In this document: positions 35,364 to 43,990 of the stretch, one piece after another
Position numbering within the stretch: position 1 is the stretch's first letter
Layout of the letters: each line of letters opens with the position of its first letter
Source: Gemmatimonadota bacterium
GTDB lineage: Bacteria; Gemmatimonadota; Gemmatimonadetes; Longimicrobiales; Gaopeijiaceae
Length of the DNA: 59,015 bases
Assembly (NCBI GenBank): GCA_022560615.1
Contig: JADFSR010000028.1
Location: 1 to 59,015 of the forward strand
Direction: 5' to 3'
Made by a program: the position numbers and the translations under genes
Notes under the pieces: generated by a model
Seen by the model: the letters and a program-made list of their open reading frames with translations, nothing else
What the model was told of the DNA's origin: nothing
Database searches by the model: none

Positions 35364-37487
35364 TCAGCCCGTGGCCACGCCAGGGACTCCTGCCTTTCTG
35401 GATACCCAATTCGAGAGCAGTGTTTCGCTCACGAACAGAGAGAACGCAGCGATGAGAATCCATCGCCACAGCGACTGCCGCCGTTCCAGATCCTCCATGC
35501 GCATCTCGGTCGCCTGCTCGAAGTCCGGTCCACCGTCGGGCCCGGCCGCCGCGGTGCCCACCTGTGCCACCAACTCCTCTGCGTCGATCCTCGCCAGGTT
35601 CGACTCCTCGAGCTCGACATTCACGGCAATCACGAAGGGCCGGTCCGGATCCGATCCGGGAGCGCGCACCGTGTAGAAGCCGTGCTCATCGAGGAGCAAA
35701 TAGCGCGGCCCGTCCCCAGCGGGAAGCCGCACCGACTGCCCGGAAGGTGTCACTGCCACCTGATCGAGTCCCGCCACCAGGCCCGCGGCTTCCGCAGAAA
35801 CCAATCCGGCCATCTCCAGAGCCTCCGGGTCCGCGAGGTCCACGACCTGGCCAGCGACGAACCACGGCAGCGGCTCTGTCCGTCCGCCCACGTATTCGGA
35901 GATCCGGTGTACGAACGGCAAGTAGACCGGCTGAAGAGCGAGATCATTCCAGAAGTTGTCCAACGCCGACGTCCAGACCAGCACCGTGCCCCTCCCGTAT
36001 CGCAACTCCGCGAGTGCGACCGAGCCGTCGTCGAAGCGAGCGAGCACGGTTGCGGAGTCCGCGGGCGTGAAGTCCCGGGCCCGGAAAAAACGTGCACCAG
36101 TGAAGTCGCCGCTGCGCGGGCCCGAGAACGCCTCGAAGATCGGGTGTCCGTACTCGAGGAATCCGAGTCGGCCGCCGCGACCCTGTTGACGATCCTGAAC
36201 CTGGCCGATGGTACCGGGCAGCATGTCCGCGGCGGAGTTCGGCCAGCCTGACGATTGGCCCAGCACGAGCAGCAGGCCGCCGCCCGCCTCGACGAAGCGG
36301 CGCAGACGTTCCGCCGAACCGCCGTCGACGTTTGCGTCGTTTATGATGACGCCATCGGTCCCCTCGAGATCCTGCGGCCGCACCGTGTCGCTTCGACGGA
36401 AGGCGACGTCGAAGCGTCTGCCTTCTGAGATAGCCAACGCGCGTCGCAGGTACAGGCTGGCATCGCTCGCGGCAGAGCCACCTTCGACGATGAGCATCGA
36501 GAGCGCGGTTCCCGGAGAGACGACGAAGTGGCGCGCATCATCCGCTGGCAGTTCGTCGCCTGGCACACGCACTGAACCACGGGTGTGTGGCTGCGAGAGC
36601 GTGAACGGTTGGAACGTGACCGTCGCGGACCCGTTCGGCGGGATGGTCACCGAGCGCGACTGGAGTTCCTGGCCGTCGACTTCGAGGGACACCATCACCT
36701 CTCTGGCCTGCTCCCCTCCGCGGCGAGCGAGTCGCGCCGTAGGGGTCACCCTCTCCCGGCCCGAAACCGCCTCACGCGCCAGAGCGACATCAGTGACTTG
36801 GATGTTGTCCAAAGTCTTCTCACCGAGCTGGACGGGGGTGACCTTCGAGCCAGGCGGCAGCCGGATCCCCTCGTCTCCGGTCCAGCCGTTGCGCTGGAAG
36901 TCGGTGAGCAAGAAGACTTCGCCGTTGGGCAGCTCGGACTCCTCCAGAATCGTCTGAGCGACCTTGAGAGCCGGACCGAAGCGCGTGATGGACGAACTGA
37001 CCTGAATGGTGTCGAGGGCGCGACTGAGCTGCGAACGATCCGCTGTCGAGCGCGCAACGACGCGGGCGCCCCGCCCGAACATCACCAGGCTGGCGCGATC
37101 CAGCGGACCGAGCTCGTTGAAGATCCTGCGTGCTTCGTCCCGCGCGCGGTCGAATTGATCGCCGATCTCCATGCTGTACGATTGGTCGATCAGGACGACG
37201 ACCTCACGCGGGCCGGAGGACGCTCCCACACCGACGGTGTCCTGCTCGAAGAATGGGCGCGCGAACGCGACGGCCACCAGTGCGAGCGCGAGCGCACGCA
37301 GTGAGAGCAGGAACCAATAGTGAATCCGCCTTCTCCGCTGCTCCTGGTAGGGAATACGCTCGAGGAACATGAGCGACGGGAAGTGCACCAGGTTCCGCCG
37401 TTGGCGGCGTGTGAGGTGTAGGACGATCGGCACCACGACGCCTGCGACCCCGAGCAGGAAGAGCGGGACGAGCAGCGCCAAGCTCAT
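35364..37487 (-). CDS. BatA-type protein with N-terminal membrane domain and VWA domain (707 aa)
   Basis: The N-terminus LVPLFLLGVAGVVVPIVLHL then TRRQRRNLVHFPSLMFLE, with a second helix (FLLSLRALALALVAVAFARP), is the aerotolerance BatA N-terminal domain. The VWA domain has VVVLIDQSYSMEIGDQF (DxSxS metal site) and VFLLTDFQRNGW. A C-terminal Ig-like/GATase-like part ends in a helix (WRWILIAAFSLFVSETLLSN). BatA-class proteins bind metals through the VWA site and work with MoxR ATPases. The start overlaps the DUF58 gene by 4 bp. Confidence 0.85.
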   Translation of the reverse strand: MSLALLVPLFLLGVAGVVVPIVLHLTRRQRRNLVHFPSLMFLERIPYQEQRRRRIHYWFLLSLRALALALVAVAFARPFFEQDTVGVGASSGPREVVVLIDQSYSMEIGDQFDRARDEARRIFNELGPLDRASLVMFGRGARVVARSTADRSQLSRALDTIQVSSSITRFGPALKVAQTILEESELPNGEVFLLTDFQRNGWTGDEGIRLPPGSKVTPVQLGEKTLDNIQVTDVALAREAVSGRERVTPTARLARRGGEQAREVMVSLEVDGQELQSRSVTIPPNGSATVTFQPFTLSQPHTRGSVRVPGDELPADDARHFVVSPGTALSMLIVEGGSAASDASLYLRRALAISEGRRFDVAFRRSDTVRPQDLEGTDGVIINDANVDGGSAERLRRFVEAGGGLLLVLGQSSGWPNSAADMLPGTIGQVQDRQQGRGGRLGFLEYGHPIFEAFSGPRSGDFTGARFFRARDFTPADSATVLARFDDGSVALAELRYGRGTVLVWTSALDNFWNDLALQPVYLPFVHRISEYVGGRTEPLPWFVAGQVVDLADPEALEMAGLVSAEAAGLVAGLDQVAVTPSGQSVRLPAGDGPRYLLLDEHGFYTVRAPGSDPDRPFVIAVNVELEESNLARIDAEELVAQVGTAAAGPDGGPDFEQATEMRMEDLERRQSLWRWILIAAFSLFVSETLLSNWVSRKAGVPGVATG

Positions 37488-38410
37488 CGTTTTCGACTCG
37501 AGTGTTCGCGCGCCAACAGGTACCGGAACAGTGCCAGGTCGAGCGGCTTCGACGTATCGAGCAGCGTGTAGTCGATCCGGTTGTCGGTGAAGCGACGCTC
37601 GAGTTCTTCGAGGTGGTTCTTCACGAGTCGGATGTAGTCTTCCTTCAACCGATTCGGAATCACCGGGATCTGTTCCCCGGTCTCGAGATCCTCGAAACCA
37701 GACGGATGCTCGAAGGGGAAACCGAGCTCGTCCGGGTCCATGACGTGAAAGACGATCACGTCGTGGCCGCGGGCCCGGAGCGGCGCGATCGACGCGAGGA
37801 CGGTGTCTGGCTGCTCATAGAAGTCCGAGATGACGACGAGGATGCCCTTTCGCCCGAGCAGCTCCGCCATCTGCATCGCGGGCGCCTGGAGGCTGCCAGC
37901 GCGTCCGGCCTCGGCCTGATCGAGCACGTGCAGAATCGTGTCCATCCGCTTCATGGACGGGGGCACGTACTCTACGATCTCATGATCGAACGTGACCAGG
38001 CCCACTCGGTCACGCTGGCGATGCGAGAAGAAGGTCAGGCATGCCGCGAGGTACCTCGCGTAGTCGAGCTTCGAGACCTCGTGGCTGCTGTAGCTCATCG
38101 ACTTCGAGACATCGAGCAACACCATGAAGTTCGCGTTGGTCTCGGCCTCGAAGAGCTTGATGTAGTGACGGTCCGAGCGCGCGAAGAGTTTCCAGTCGAT
38201 GCGCCGCACGTCGTCGCCGGGCATGTATTGCCGATGCTCGGCGAAGTCCGTGCTGAATCCGAGGTAGGGCGAGCGATGCAGCCCGGTCAGGAAGCCGTCG
38301 ACGACTGTCCTGGCCAGCAACTCGAGGTTGCTGATGCGAGCGAGGACTGCGGGGTCGAGGAACTGGCTTCCGCCTCTCGCAGTTGCCGGGGCTCGCGCGT
38401 GCGCCGTCAC
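37484..38410 (-). CDS. DUF58 domain protein (308 aa)
   Basis: The sequence has the DUF58 core FSTDFAEHRQYMPGDDVRRI, DWKLFARSDRHYIKLFEAET and then a VWA-like fold with LLDVSKSMSY, LVTFDHEIVEYVP and ILVVISDFYEQPD. The Asp-x-Ser-x-Ser metal site (DVSKS) is present. DUF58 proteins are standard partners of MoxR AAA+ ATPases. GTG start at 38410, 9 bp after the MoxR stop; stop overlaps the BatA start. Confidence 0.9.
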   Translation of the reverse strand: MTAHARAPATARGGSQFLDPAVLARISNLELLARTVVDGFLTGLHRSPYLGFSTDFAEHRQYMPGDDVRRIDWKLFARSDRHYIKLFEAETNANFMVLLDVSKSMSYSSHEVSKLDYARYLAACLTFFSHRQRDRVGLVTFDHEIVEYVPPSMKRMDTILHVLDQAEAGRAGSLQAPAMQMAELLGRKGILVVISDFYEQPDTVLASIAPLRARGHDVIVFHVMDPDELGFPFEHPSGFEDLETGEQIPVIPNRLKEDYIRLVKNHLEELERRFTDNRIDYTLLDTSKPLDLALFRYLLAREHSSRKR

Positions 38411-38419
38411 GAGCGCCTC

Positions 38420-39460
38420 CTACATCCCCGACGAAGGTACCGGCACGGCCTCGAGCAGCATGTCGACCAGTTGGCTGGCGGTCTTGCCTTCGGATTCCGC
38501 GTGGAAGTTCGTTAGCACGCGGTGGCGCATCACCGGCTGCGCGAGCGCTCGGATGTCCTCGAACGAGACGTGGTAGCGTCCCTGCGTGATCGCACGGGCC
38601 TTCGAGCCCAGCACCATGTACTGCGCCGCTCGGACCGAAGCACCGTATGCGACCCACTTGTTCACGAAGTCGAGTGCGTCCCCGTTGGGGTTGGGCCTGC
38701 TCGCGCGGGTCAGCGCCACTGCGTACTTGAGTACCGACTCAGACACCGGAACACGCCGAACGAGCGCCTGGAACGCGACGAGGTCCGCGCCGCTTACCGC
38801 GTGGCTGAACTTCGGATCGAGGGTACTGGTCGTCGTGCGCACGACCTCCATCTCCTCGTCCTCCGGCATGTGATCGATGATGATCTTGAACATGAAGCGG
38901 TCGAGCTGTGCCTCGGGAAGCGAGTAGGTGCCCTCGAGCTCGATCGGGTTCTGCGTGGCGAACACGTAGAACGGCTCCTCGAGAGTGTACGTTCGGCCCT
39001 GCACCGTAACACGGTGTTCCTGCATCGCCTCGAGCAGAGCGGACTGCGTCTTCGGCGGCGTGCGGTTGATCTCGTCGGCGAGCAGGATGTTCGTGAAGAC
39101 CGGTCCCGGCGCGAAGACCATCTCGCGGCGTCCAGTCTCCCCGTCTTCCTGGAGGATGTCCGTGCCGGTGATGTCCGACGGCATCAGGTCCGGTGTGAAC
39201 TGGATGCGCGAGAAGTTGAGATCCACGACCTGCGCGATCGTGTGGATCAGGAGCGTTTTCGCCAAACCGGGCACACCCACGATCAGGCTGTTGCCGCCGA
39301 CGAAGAGCGTGAGCAAGACCTGCTCGATCACGTCCTCCTGACCGATGATCAGCTTGCGCAGCTCGCTGAGGATTTGCTCGCGGCCGTTCTTCATCTTATC
39401 CGCGAGTGCTACATCGTCTGGGCTGTCGAGCACAACCGTTCCGATCGCGTCATCCACCAA
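38420..39460 (-). CDS. MoxR-family AAA+ ATPase (346 aa)
   Basis: Walker A GVPGLAKTLLIHTIAQVVD, then RIQFTPDLMPSDITGTDILQ, Walker B with ILLADEINRTPPKTQSALL, and EEPFYVFATQNPIELEGTYS with sensor 1 and the MoxR-specific PLPEAQLDRF segment (here YSLPEAQLDRFMFKI) are all present. The C-terminal lid and LTRASRPNP region follow. MoxR ATPases act as chaperones that mature VWA or metal proteins. Start is TTG 39460 or GTG 39457, GGAG upstream. The next three genes downstream are its likely clients or partners. Confidence 0.92.
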   Translation of the reverse strand: MVDDAIGTVVLDSPDDVALADKMKNGREQILSELRKLIIGQEDVIEQVLLTLFVGGNSLIVGVPGLAKTLLIHTIAQVVDLNFSRIQFTPDLMPSDITGTDILQEDGETGRREMVFAPGPVFTNILLADEINRTPPKTQSALLEAMQEHRVTVQGRTYTLEEPFYVFATQNPIELEGTYSLPEAQLDRFMFKIIIDHMPEDEEMEVVRTTTSTLDPKFSHAVSGADLVAFQALVRRVPVSESVLKYAVALTRASRPNPNGDALDFVNKWVAYGASVRAAQYMVLGSKARAITQGRYHVSFEDIRALAQPVMRHRVLTNFHAESEGKTASQLVDMLLEAVPVPSSGM

Positions 39461-39541
39461 GATGTTTCTCCGGGGTCAGGGGGCGTTGGGGGCCCGCATT
39501 AGTCGTTCAGAGATGGGTTCTGCGCAACGCCTGAGCTGCTC

Positions 39542-40351
39542 CTAGTGCGTGTGCGCGTACACGATATAGTTGACTCCTAGCTTGAACGCTTCGTTCGTGA
39601 GGTCGATGGAATACCAGCCCACATCGCTGAACTCCCAGTACTCGGCGATGTCGTTGTTGAAGTTGAACACGACCATCATCCGCTTCTCCGGGTCGTTGTC
39701 CTCGAAGATCGCGTAATACTGCACGTCGCGTGGTCCGTAGAGCGGGATTACCGCCAGCGGATCGACGCGGAAGAAAGAGTCGAAGATGTCGTGGTCGTGC
39801 GCGAGAGGAACGAGTGATAGCCCGGGGAGCGCCCGTTCCATGTGAGAGGCGAAGTTCCGGTACTCGAAGCCACGCTCGCCGCGCGTGTCGTCGACGATCA
39901 GGAAGCCGCCCTTCAAGAGGTACTCGCCGAGCGCCCGTACCTCTTCGTCGCTCGGGTGCCAGTAGCCGACCTCCACGATGTACGCGATCGGGTACTTGAG
40001 TAACTCCGGGTCGTCAAACGTCAGGACGTTGGAGCCCTCCGCCTGCGTTCCCACGTACGTCGTCTCCTTGAGGATCTGCAGGAAGTTACGCTCGGCACGG
40101 GGATAGTCGTGCGACCACGTTCCGCCGCGACGCCCGCGTCGGAATCCTCCGAAGCCACCACCGCCCCCGTCGTATCGGACGCGCACGAAGTGGTACTTGC
40201 TGTCGTACGGGGTGTTGAAGTCGTCGTGCCACTGCGTTGCGGCGGCCGGGGCGAGCCCACTCGGGGCTGACGAGGGTTCGCCAACCGCCACGCGCCACGC
40301 CATGGCGGAGCCGACGAAGAGCAGGGCGATCAGGGCCTTCGCACTTCTCAT
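39542..40351 (-). CDS. DUF4159 domain protein (269 aa)
   Basis: A signal-like N-terminus (ALIALLFVGSAMAWRVAVGE) leads to HFVRVRYDGGGGGFGGFRRG, then SHDYPRAERNFLQILKETTY, GYWHPSDEEVRALGEYLLKG, GGFLIVDDTRGERGFEYRNF and a final DVGWYSIDLTNEAFKLGVNY with IVYAHTH. This is the whole DUF4159 fold. It is paralogous to the gene at 46286 (GGFLIVDD, NFN.D, G.N.IVYA.). The start overlaps the TPR gene by 4 bp. The domain resembles GATase-like ThuA/trehalose proteins, but no catalytic residues are established. Confidence 0.85.
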   Translation of the reverse strand: MRSAKALIALLFVGSAMAWRVAVGEPSSAPSGLAPAAATQWHDDFNTPYDSKYHFVRVRYDGGGGGFGGFRRGRRGGTWSHDYPRAERNFLQILKETTYVGTQAEGSNVLTFDDPELLKYPIAYIVEVGYWHPSDEEVRALGEYLLKGGFLIVDDTRGERGFEYRNFASHMERALPGLSLVPLAHDHDIFDSFFRVDPLAVIPLYGPRDVQYYAIFEDNDPEKRMMVVFNFNNDIAEYWEFSDVGWYSIDLTNEAFKLGVNYIVYAHTH

Positions 40352-42969
40352 CGAGCCGCTCTCGTTCGCGCCCGTATCTCGAGCAGCAGTTCCAGAGCCT
40401 CTTCGTAGTTGGGGGCTACGTCGAGCGCTTGCAGCACCGCTCGACGCGCGCTCACCAGGTCGCCTGCGTCCCGGTGAGCCACCGCGAGCAGATAGAGCGC
40501 ATTCGCCATGTCCGTGGGTTTGAGCGCAACGACTGCTTCGCGCTCGCGGACCGCTCCTTCGAAGAATCTCACCTGGCTGTGCAGCTCGGCGAGGCGCAGG
40601 TGCAGGTCGATGTCGTACGGCCAGATGAGCGCCGCCTTGTCCAACGCGCGCGCCGCCTCCTCGGGGCGACCGAGTTCCTCGAGTACGTCGGCCTGCAGCA
40701 CGAAGGCGTGGTAATTCGACTCTGAGAAGTCAGTCAGACGCGCGAGCGCGGCGGCTGCACGCTCCAAGTCGCCCTCCGCTCGGTGGATCTGGGCCAAATA
40801 CCAATACGGGCTGTCAGCTCCGCCGTTCTCGGGAAAAATGCGCAGCGCTGCGTCGAGATGAGGCTTGGCGTCGTCGAACCGCTCCTCATTGGTCAGCGCA
40901 GCGCCGAGCCGGAGCCGCCCGACCAAGTCACCCGGATTGCCCCGCACGAAGTCCTGTAGATCGCGAGTACTCGCCGCTGGGCCCGGCAGGTCACCGATTT
41001 CGACGAGTCCCCGGAGCGGCCCGCTGAAGCGTGTCTTCATGTAGTCGTCGAACTCGTCGTCGAACTCGTCGAGCGGCTTGTCCAGAACAGACTCGAAGAG
41101 ATCCACCGTCGTCTCCCCGCGGCGGTACCCGTCGAGCATGTCGCGGATGGCGTCGAAGCCATATCGATCCTCGATGACCTGAAAGACGAGCGATGCCTGG
41201 TAGTACGAGAAAATCACCTGCTGCGGATAGTCGGGCCGCATGAAACCGTCGTCCAGATCGCTCACCTTCTTGAGGTCGCCGTCCCGGAGCGCGCGCAGGA
41301 ACGGGACGTTCGGCTGGTGACCCCATCCGGCGCGGGCCTTGCGCTGTTCGTGCACCGCGAGGCCTTCGGAGAACCAACGCGGGACACGGTGGTCGGTCAT
41401 GGCCAGGTGGAACGTGTGCGCGAGCTCGTGCCAGAAGACCGACGCCCAGTTGTAGTCACCGAGCTCGCGGGCGCTGGGAGAGTCCATGACGAGCACGCTG
41501 CCGAAGCTCACACCGAGCGCGCCCAGCCCTGTCTCACCGAGAGTGCGTACCGAGAAGTCCGCGTGGCTCGGGAAGAGCTCAGCGCGAATGGGTAGCGGCG
41601 GTTCGACTCCGTACCGGCGGGAGAGGCTGTCGTACGCCTCTTCGGCAATGGGAGCGAGGTACGTCGCGAGCAAGTCCGACTCGGTGCCGTGCAAGAAGAG
41701 CTCGAAGTGCTCCGTCGAGATCGACTCGAAGCGCTCGAAGGTGTCGAGCAGGTCGAGGGTGTTCTTGAACCACGGGTTGTAAGGGTCACCCTTGAAGGCG
41801 CGCTCGAGGTCGGCGCGCCCCTGTTCGATATCGCCCACTCTCAACTCGTTCAGTCCGAGCAGGCCCCACGCCTCCCAAGACGCCGAGTCGAGCTGGATAG
41901 CTGCCTCGGCGCGCGTCACAGCCTGTGCATATCGGCGGGTCTGGACGGACAGCTCCGCGAGGGTCACGTCGAGTGCGGCGTAGCGTGGGTTGATCGCCAG
42001 AGCTCGCGAGCGAACCCGTCGAAATTCGGCGAGCTCTCCGGCCAGCAAGTGCGAGCCCGCGAGCACCGTCAGCGCCGGCAGCGCGTTGGGGTTCACCTCC
42101 AATGCCTTCTCCGCCTCTTCGCGCGCCTCTGCGTGTCCCTCGCGCGTGAGGTGCTGTCGGGCGACGATCGCCCGCGCCTCCACATGGTTCGGGTTCACTT
42201 CGAGCAGCCGACTCAGCACGTCGCTCGCCCCCGACGTACCGTCGAACTCGAGAGCCTCCGCGAGCCCGAGCAGCGCGCCCGGGTGACGCGGGTTCATGGC
42301 GAGCACTTTCTGAAACTCGGCCTGTGCCGAGGGGCTCTCGTACTTCCCGAGGAAGAGTGACCCAGCCCGGACGAGCGGTTCCGGCCATCCAGGGTCGGCG
42401 CTCGACGCCTCGTCGAAGGCCCGAAGCGCGTCGTGGAAGAGATCCGGCTCGGACCGCCCGAGGAAGCTCATCGCCCGCCCTACCGCGACGAGATCCGCCG
42501 CACGCAGCCGACCATCCGCGTCGTTGTAAACGTCGAAGAACCGGTCGAAGCTCCGCATCGCCTCGTCGATGTCGCCTCGGTTGAACAGCAACTCCGCGAG
42601 GTTGACCTCCGCCGTCAGTGCGTCGGCCGCGCGGTCGTCGATCGCGCGCTGAAAGGCCGTTGCGGCCTCGTCCAGTCTCCCCTTGAGGACGAGCACCTCT
42701 CCCATCGCATTCGCGACCTCGACGGGTTCCGGAGCCTCGAGCGCGACGCTTTGTGCTTCGTCGTATTCACCCCTCGTCGTGAGTACCTCGATCAAGCCGA
42801 GGCGCGCCCTGAGCGAGGTGGCGTCTCCTCTCAGGACGCGCCGGAACGTGCGTTCCGCGTCCTCATATTCGCCGCTGCGCAACTCTACGTACGCGTCGGC
42901 TACGGTCTGGCCGGTGGCGGGCGCCGCCCACAGCAACAAGAAGACCGGAAGCGACCCGGCCGGTCTCAA
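40348..42969 (-). CDS. TPR protein with gluzincin (peptidase MA-like) domain (873 aa)
   Basis: A signal peptide (PVFLLLWAAPATG) precedes many TPR-like helical repeats in two blocks (residues about 25-400 and 690-870). Between them lies a metallopeptidase-like domain with FWHELAHTFHLAMTDHRVPR (HExxH near residue 515) and WFSEGLAVHEQ (the third, Glu, ligand). The arrangement is typical of secreted TPR/MA peptidases of unknown substrate. TTG start at 42969 overlaps the stop of the caspase-fold gene (TTGA). Confidence 0.83.
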   Translation of the reverse strand: MRPAGSLPVFLLLWAAPATGQTVADAYVELRSGEYEDAERTFRRVLRGDATSLRARLGLIEVLTTRGEYDEAQSVALEAPEPVEVANAMGEVLVLKGRLDEAATAFQRAIDDRAADALTAEVNLAELLFNRGDIDEAMRSFDRFFDVYNDADGRLRAADLVAVGRAMSFLGRSEPDLFHDALRAFDEASSADPGWPEPLVRAGSLFLGKYESPSAQAEFQKVLAMNPRHPGALLGLAEALEFDGTSGASDVLSRLLEVNPNHVEARAIVARQHLTREGHAEAREEAEKALEVNPNALPALTVLAGSHLLAGELAEFRRVRSRALAINPRYAALDVTLAELSVQTRRYAQAVTRAEAAIQLDSASWEAWGLLGLNELRVGDIEQGRADLERAFKGDPYNPWFKNTLDLLDTFERFESISTEHFELFLHGTESDLLATYLAPIAEEAYDSLSRRYGVEPPLPIRAELFPSHADFSVRTLGETGLGALGVSFGSVLVMDSPSARELGDYNWASVFWHELAHTFHLAMTDHRVPRWFSEGLAVHEQRKARAGWGHQPNVPFLRALRDGDLKKVSDLDDGFMRPDYPQQVIFSYYQASLVFQVIEDRYGFDAIRDMLDGYRRGETTVDLFESVLDKPLDEFDDEFDDYMKTRFSGPLRGLVEIGDLPGPAASTRDLQDFVRGNPGDLVGRLRLGAALTNEERFDDAKPHLDAALRIFPENGGADSPYWYLAQIHRAEGDLERAAAALARLTDFSESNYHAFVLQADVLEELGRPEEAARALDKAALIWPYDIDLHLRLAELHSQVRFFEGAVREREAVVALKPTDMANALYLLAVAHRDAGDLVSARRAVLQALDVAPNYEEALELLLEIRARTRAAR

Positions 42970-43979
42970 GCGTCGCCTCCTTCGATCGCTCGGATCTCAC
43001 GCGCCTTGAGCGCCAATTCGACGAGCAGGTCTTCCATCTCCGCGAGGTACGCGTCCTCTTCGATGACGTCGCGCACCGCACGCAATTGACCGATGCGCTC
43101 CTGGATCTCGATGCGCTCTGCGTACAGGCGAGCGAGTTCCGGATCGTCGGGCACCTGAGCCGCTGTGCCGGCGATTCCGCCGAATTGGAACGTCGCCGCG
43201 AGCATACCGTCGGGTCCCGTGAGCCCCGCATCGTAACTGCCTTCGCCATCGCCGTTGTCGTCGAGCATCGCGTGCTCCGTCAGGATCTCGTTCTGTTCCT
43301 CGTACAGCCGCTCGACCTCCTGGCGGGCGTACAGAAACGCCTCGAGCAGAGAGATACGCTCGTCGTGGTCCAGGTCCGCACCTTCCTGGGTAAACGCCTC
43401 GACGAAGAACTGGGGGAATTCGGTAGCGTTGCGCTCTCGCCCCGTGCGCGTCGCGGTGATGATGATCCGGTTCGGACCCGAGAGCGGAGTCAGGAAGCCC
43501 CCGCTCGCGCTGCCCGTGTGCACGAGCGCCAGGGTTTGCGTCGGGAAGGGGATGAGCCCGGTCTGCAGGTCCGAAGGCGTGAGGTCGGGGCCTGGAAGGT
43601 TGAACTGAGCTTCGTTGCGATCCGACGTCCCGTGCCCAATGAGGACCAAGAGCAGGCGATCCATCGGCTGTGAGCGTCCACCAACCTCGCCCAAGACCTT
43701 GAAAAGGTTGGCTCGTGTCGACTTGTACGCGATGACGTCGGGCGCGTCCTCCGGTCGCTCGCCCAGATAGACGACGTTCTCCGCCGGGATGCCGTGCCGT
43801 TCCGTGAGCGCGGCCTTCAGCGCGACGGCCTGGCTGTGAAAGCGCTCCCGGTATTCGACGCTGCCACCCAGTCCGACGACGATGATCGCGTGCGTTCTCC
43901 CCTGCGCCTGCAGACCAAGCGGAAACGCCACACTCGCCAGAAGCGCGGCGAAAAGAACGCCCGAGCTCGCATTGGGCAC
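42966..43979 (-). CDS. secreted caspase-fold (C13/CHAT-like) protein without the catalytic Cys (337 aa)
   Basis: Start is GTG 43979, giving a signal peptide (SSGVLFAALLASVAFPLGLQ) and avoiding overlap with the upstream gene. The core has RTHAIIVVGLGGS, then MDRLLLVLIGHGTSDRNEAQ with the catalytic-type His116, followed by LALVHTGSASGGFLTPL. Where legumain/caspase relatives have D/E-x-C-x-S-G the sequence is TGSASG, so the nucleophile Cys is Ser157. A C-terminal helical coiled coil (AERIEIQERIGQLRAVRDVI) is present. Probably a pseudoprotease or scaffold; a Ser-nucleophile enzyme is not excluded. Confidence 0.75.
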   Translation of the reverse strand: MPNASSGVLFAALLASVAFPLGLQAQGRTHAIIVVGLGGSVEYRERFHSQAVALKAALTERHGIPAENVVYLGERPEDAPDVIAYKSTRANLFKVLGEVGGRSQPMDRLLLVLIGHGTSDRNEAQFNLPGPDLTPSDLQTGLIPFPTQTLALVHTGSASGGFLTPLSGPNRIIITATRTGRERNATEFPQFFVEAFTQEGADLDHDERISLLEAFLYARQEVERLYEEQNEILTEHAMLDDNGDGEGSYDAGLTGPDGMLAATFQFGGIAGTAAQVPDDPELARLYAERIEIQERIGQLRAVRDVIEEDAYLAEMEDLLVELALKAREIRAIEGGDA

Positions 43980-43990
43980 GCGACCCTGGA

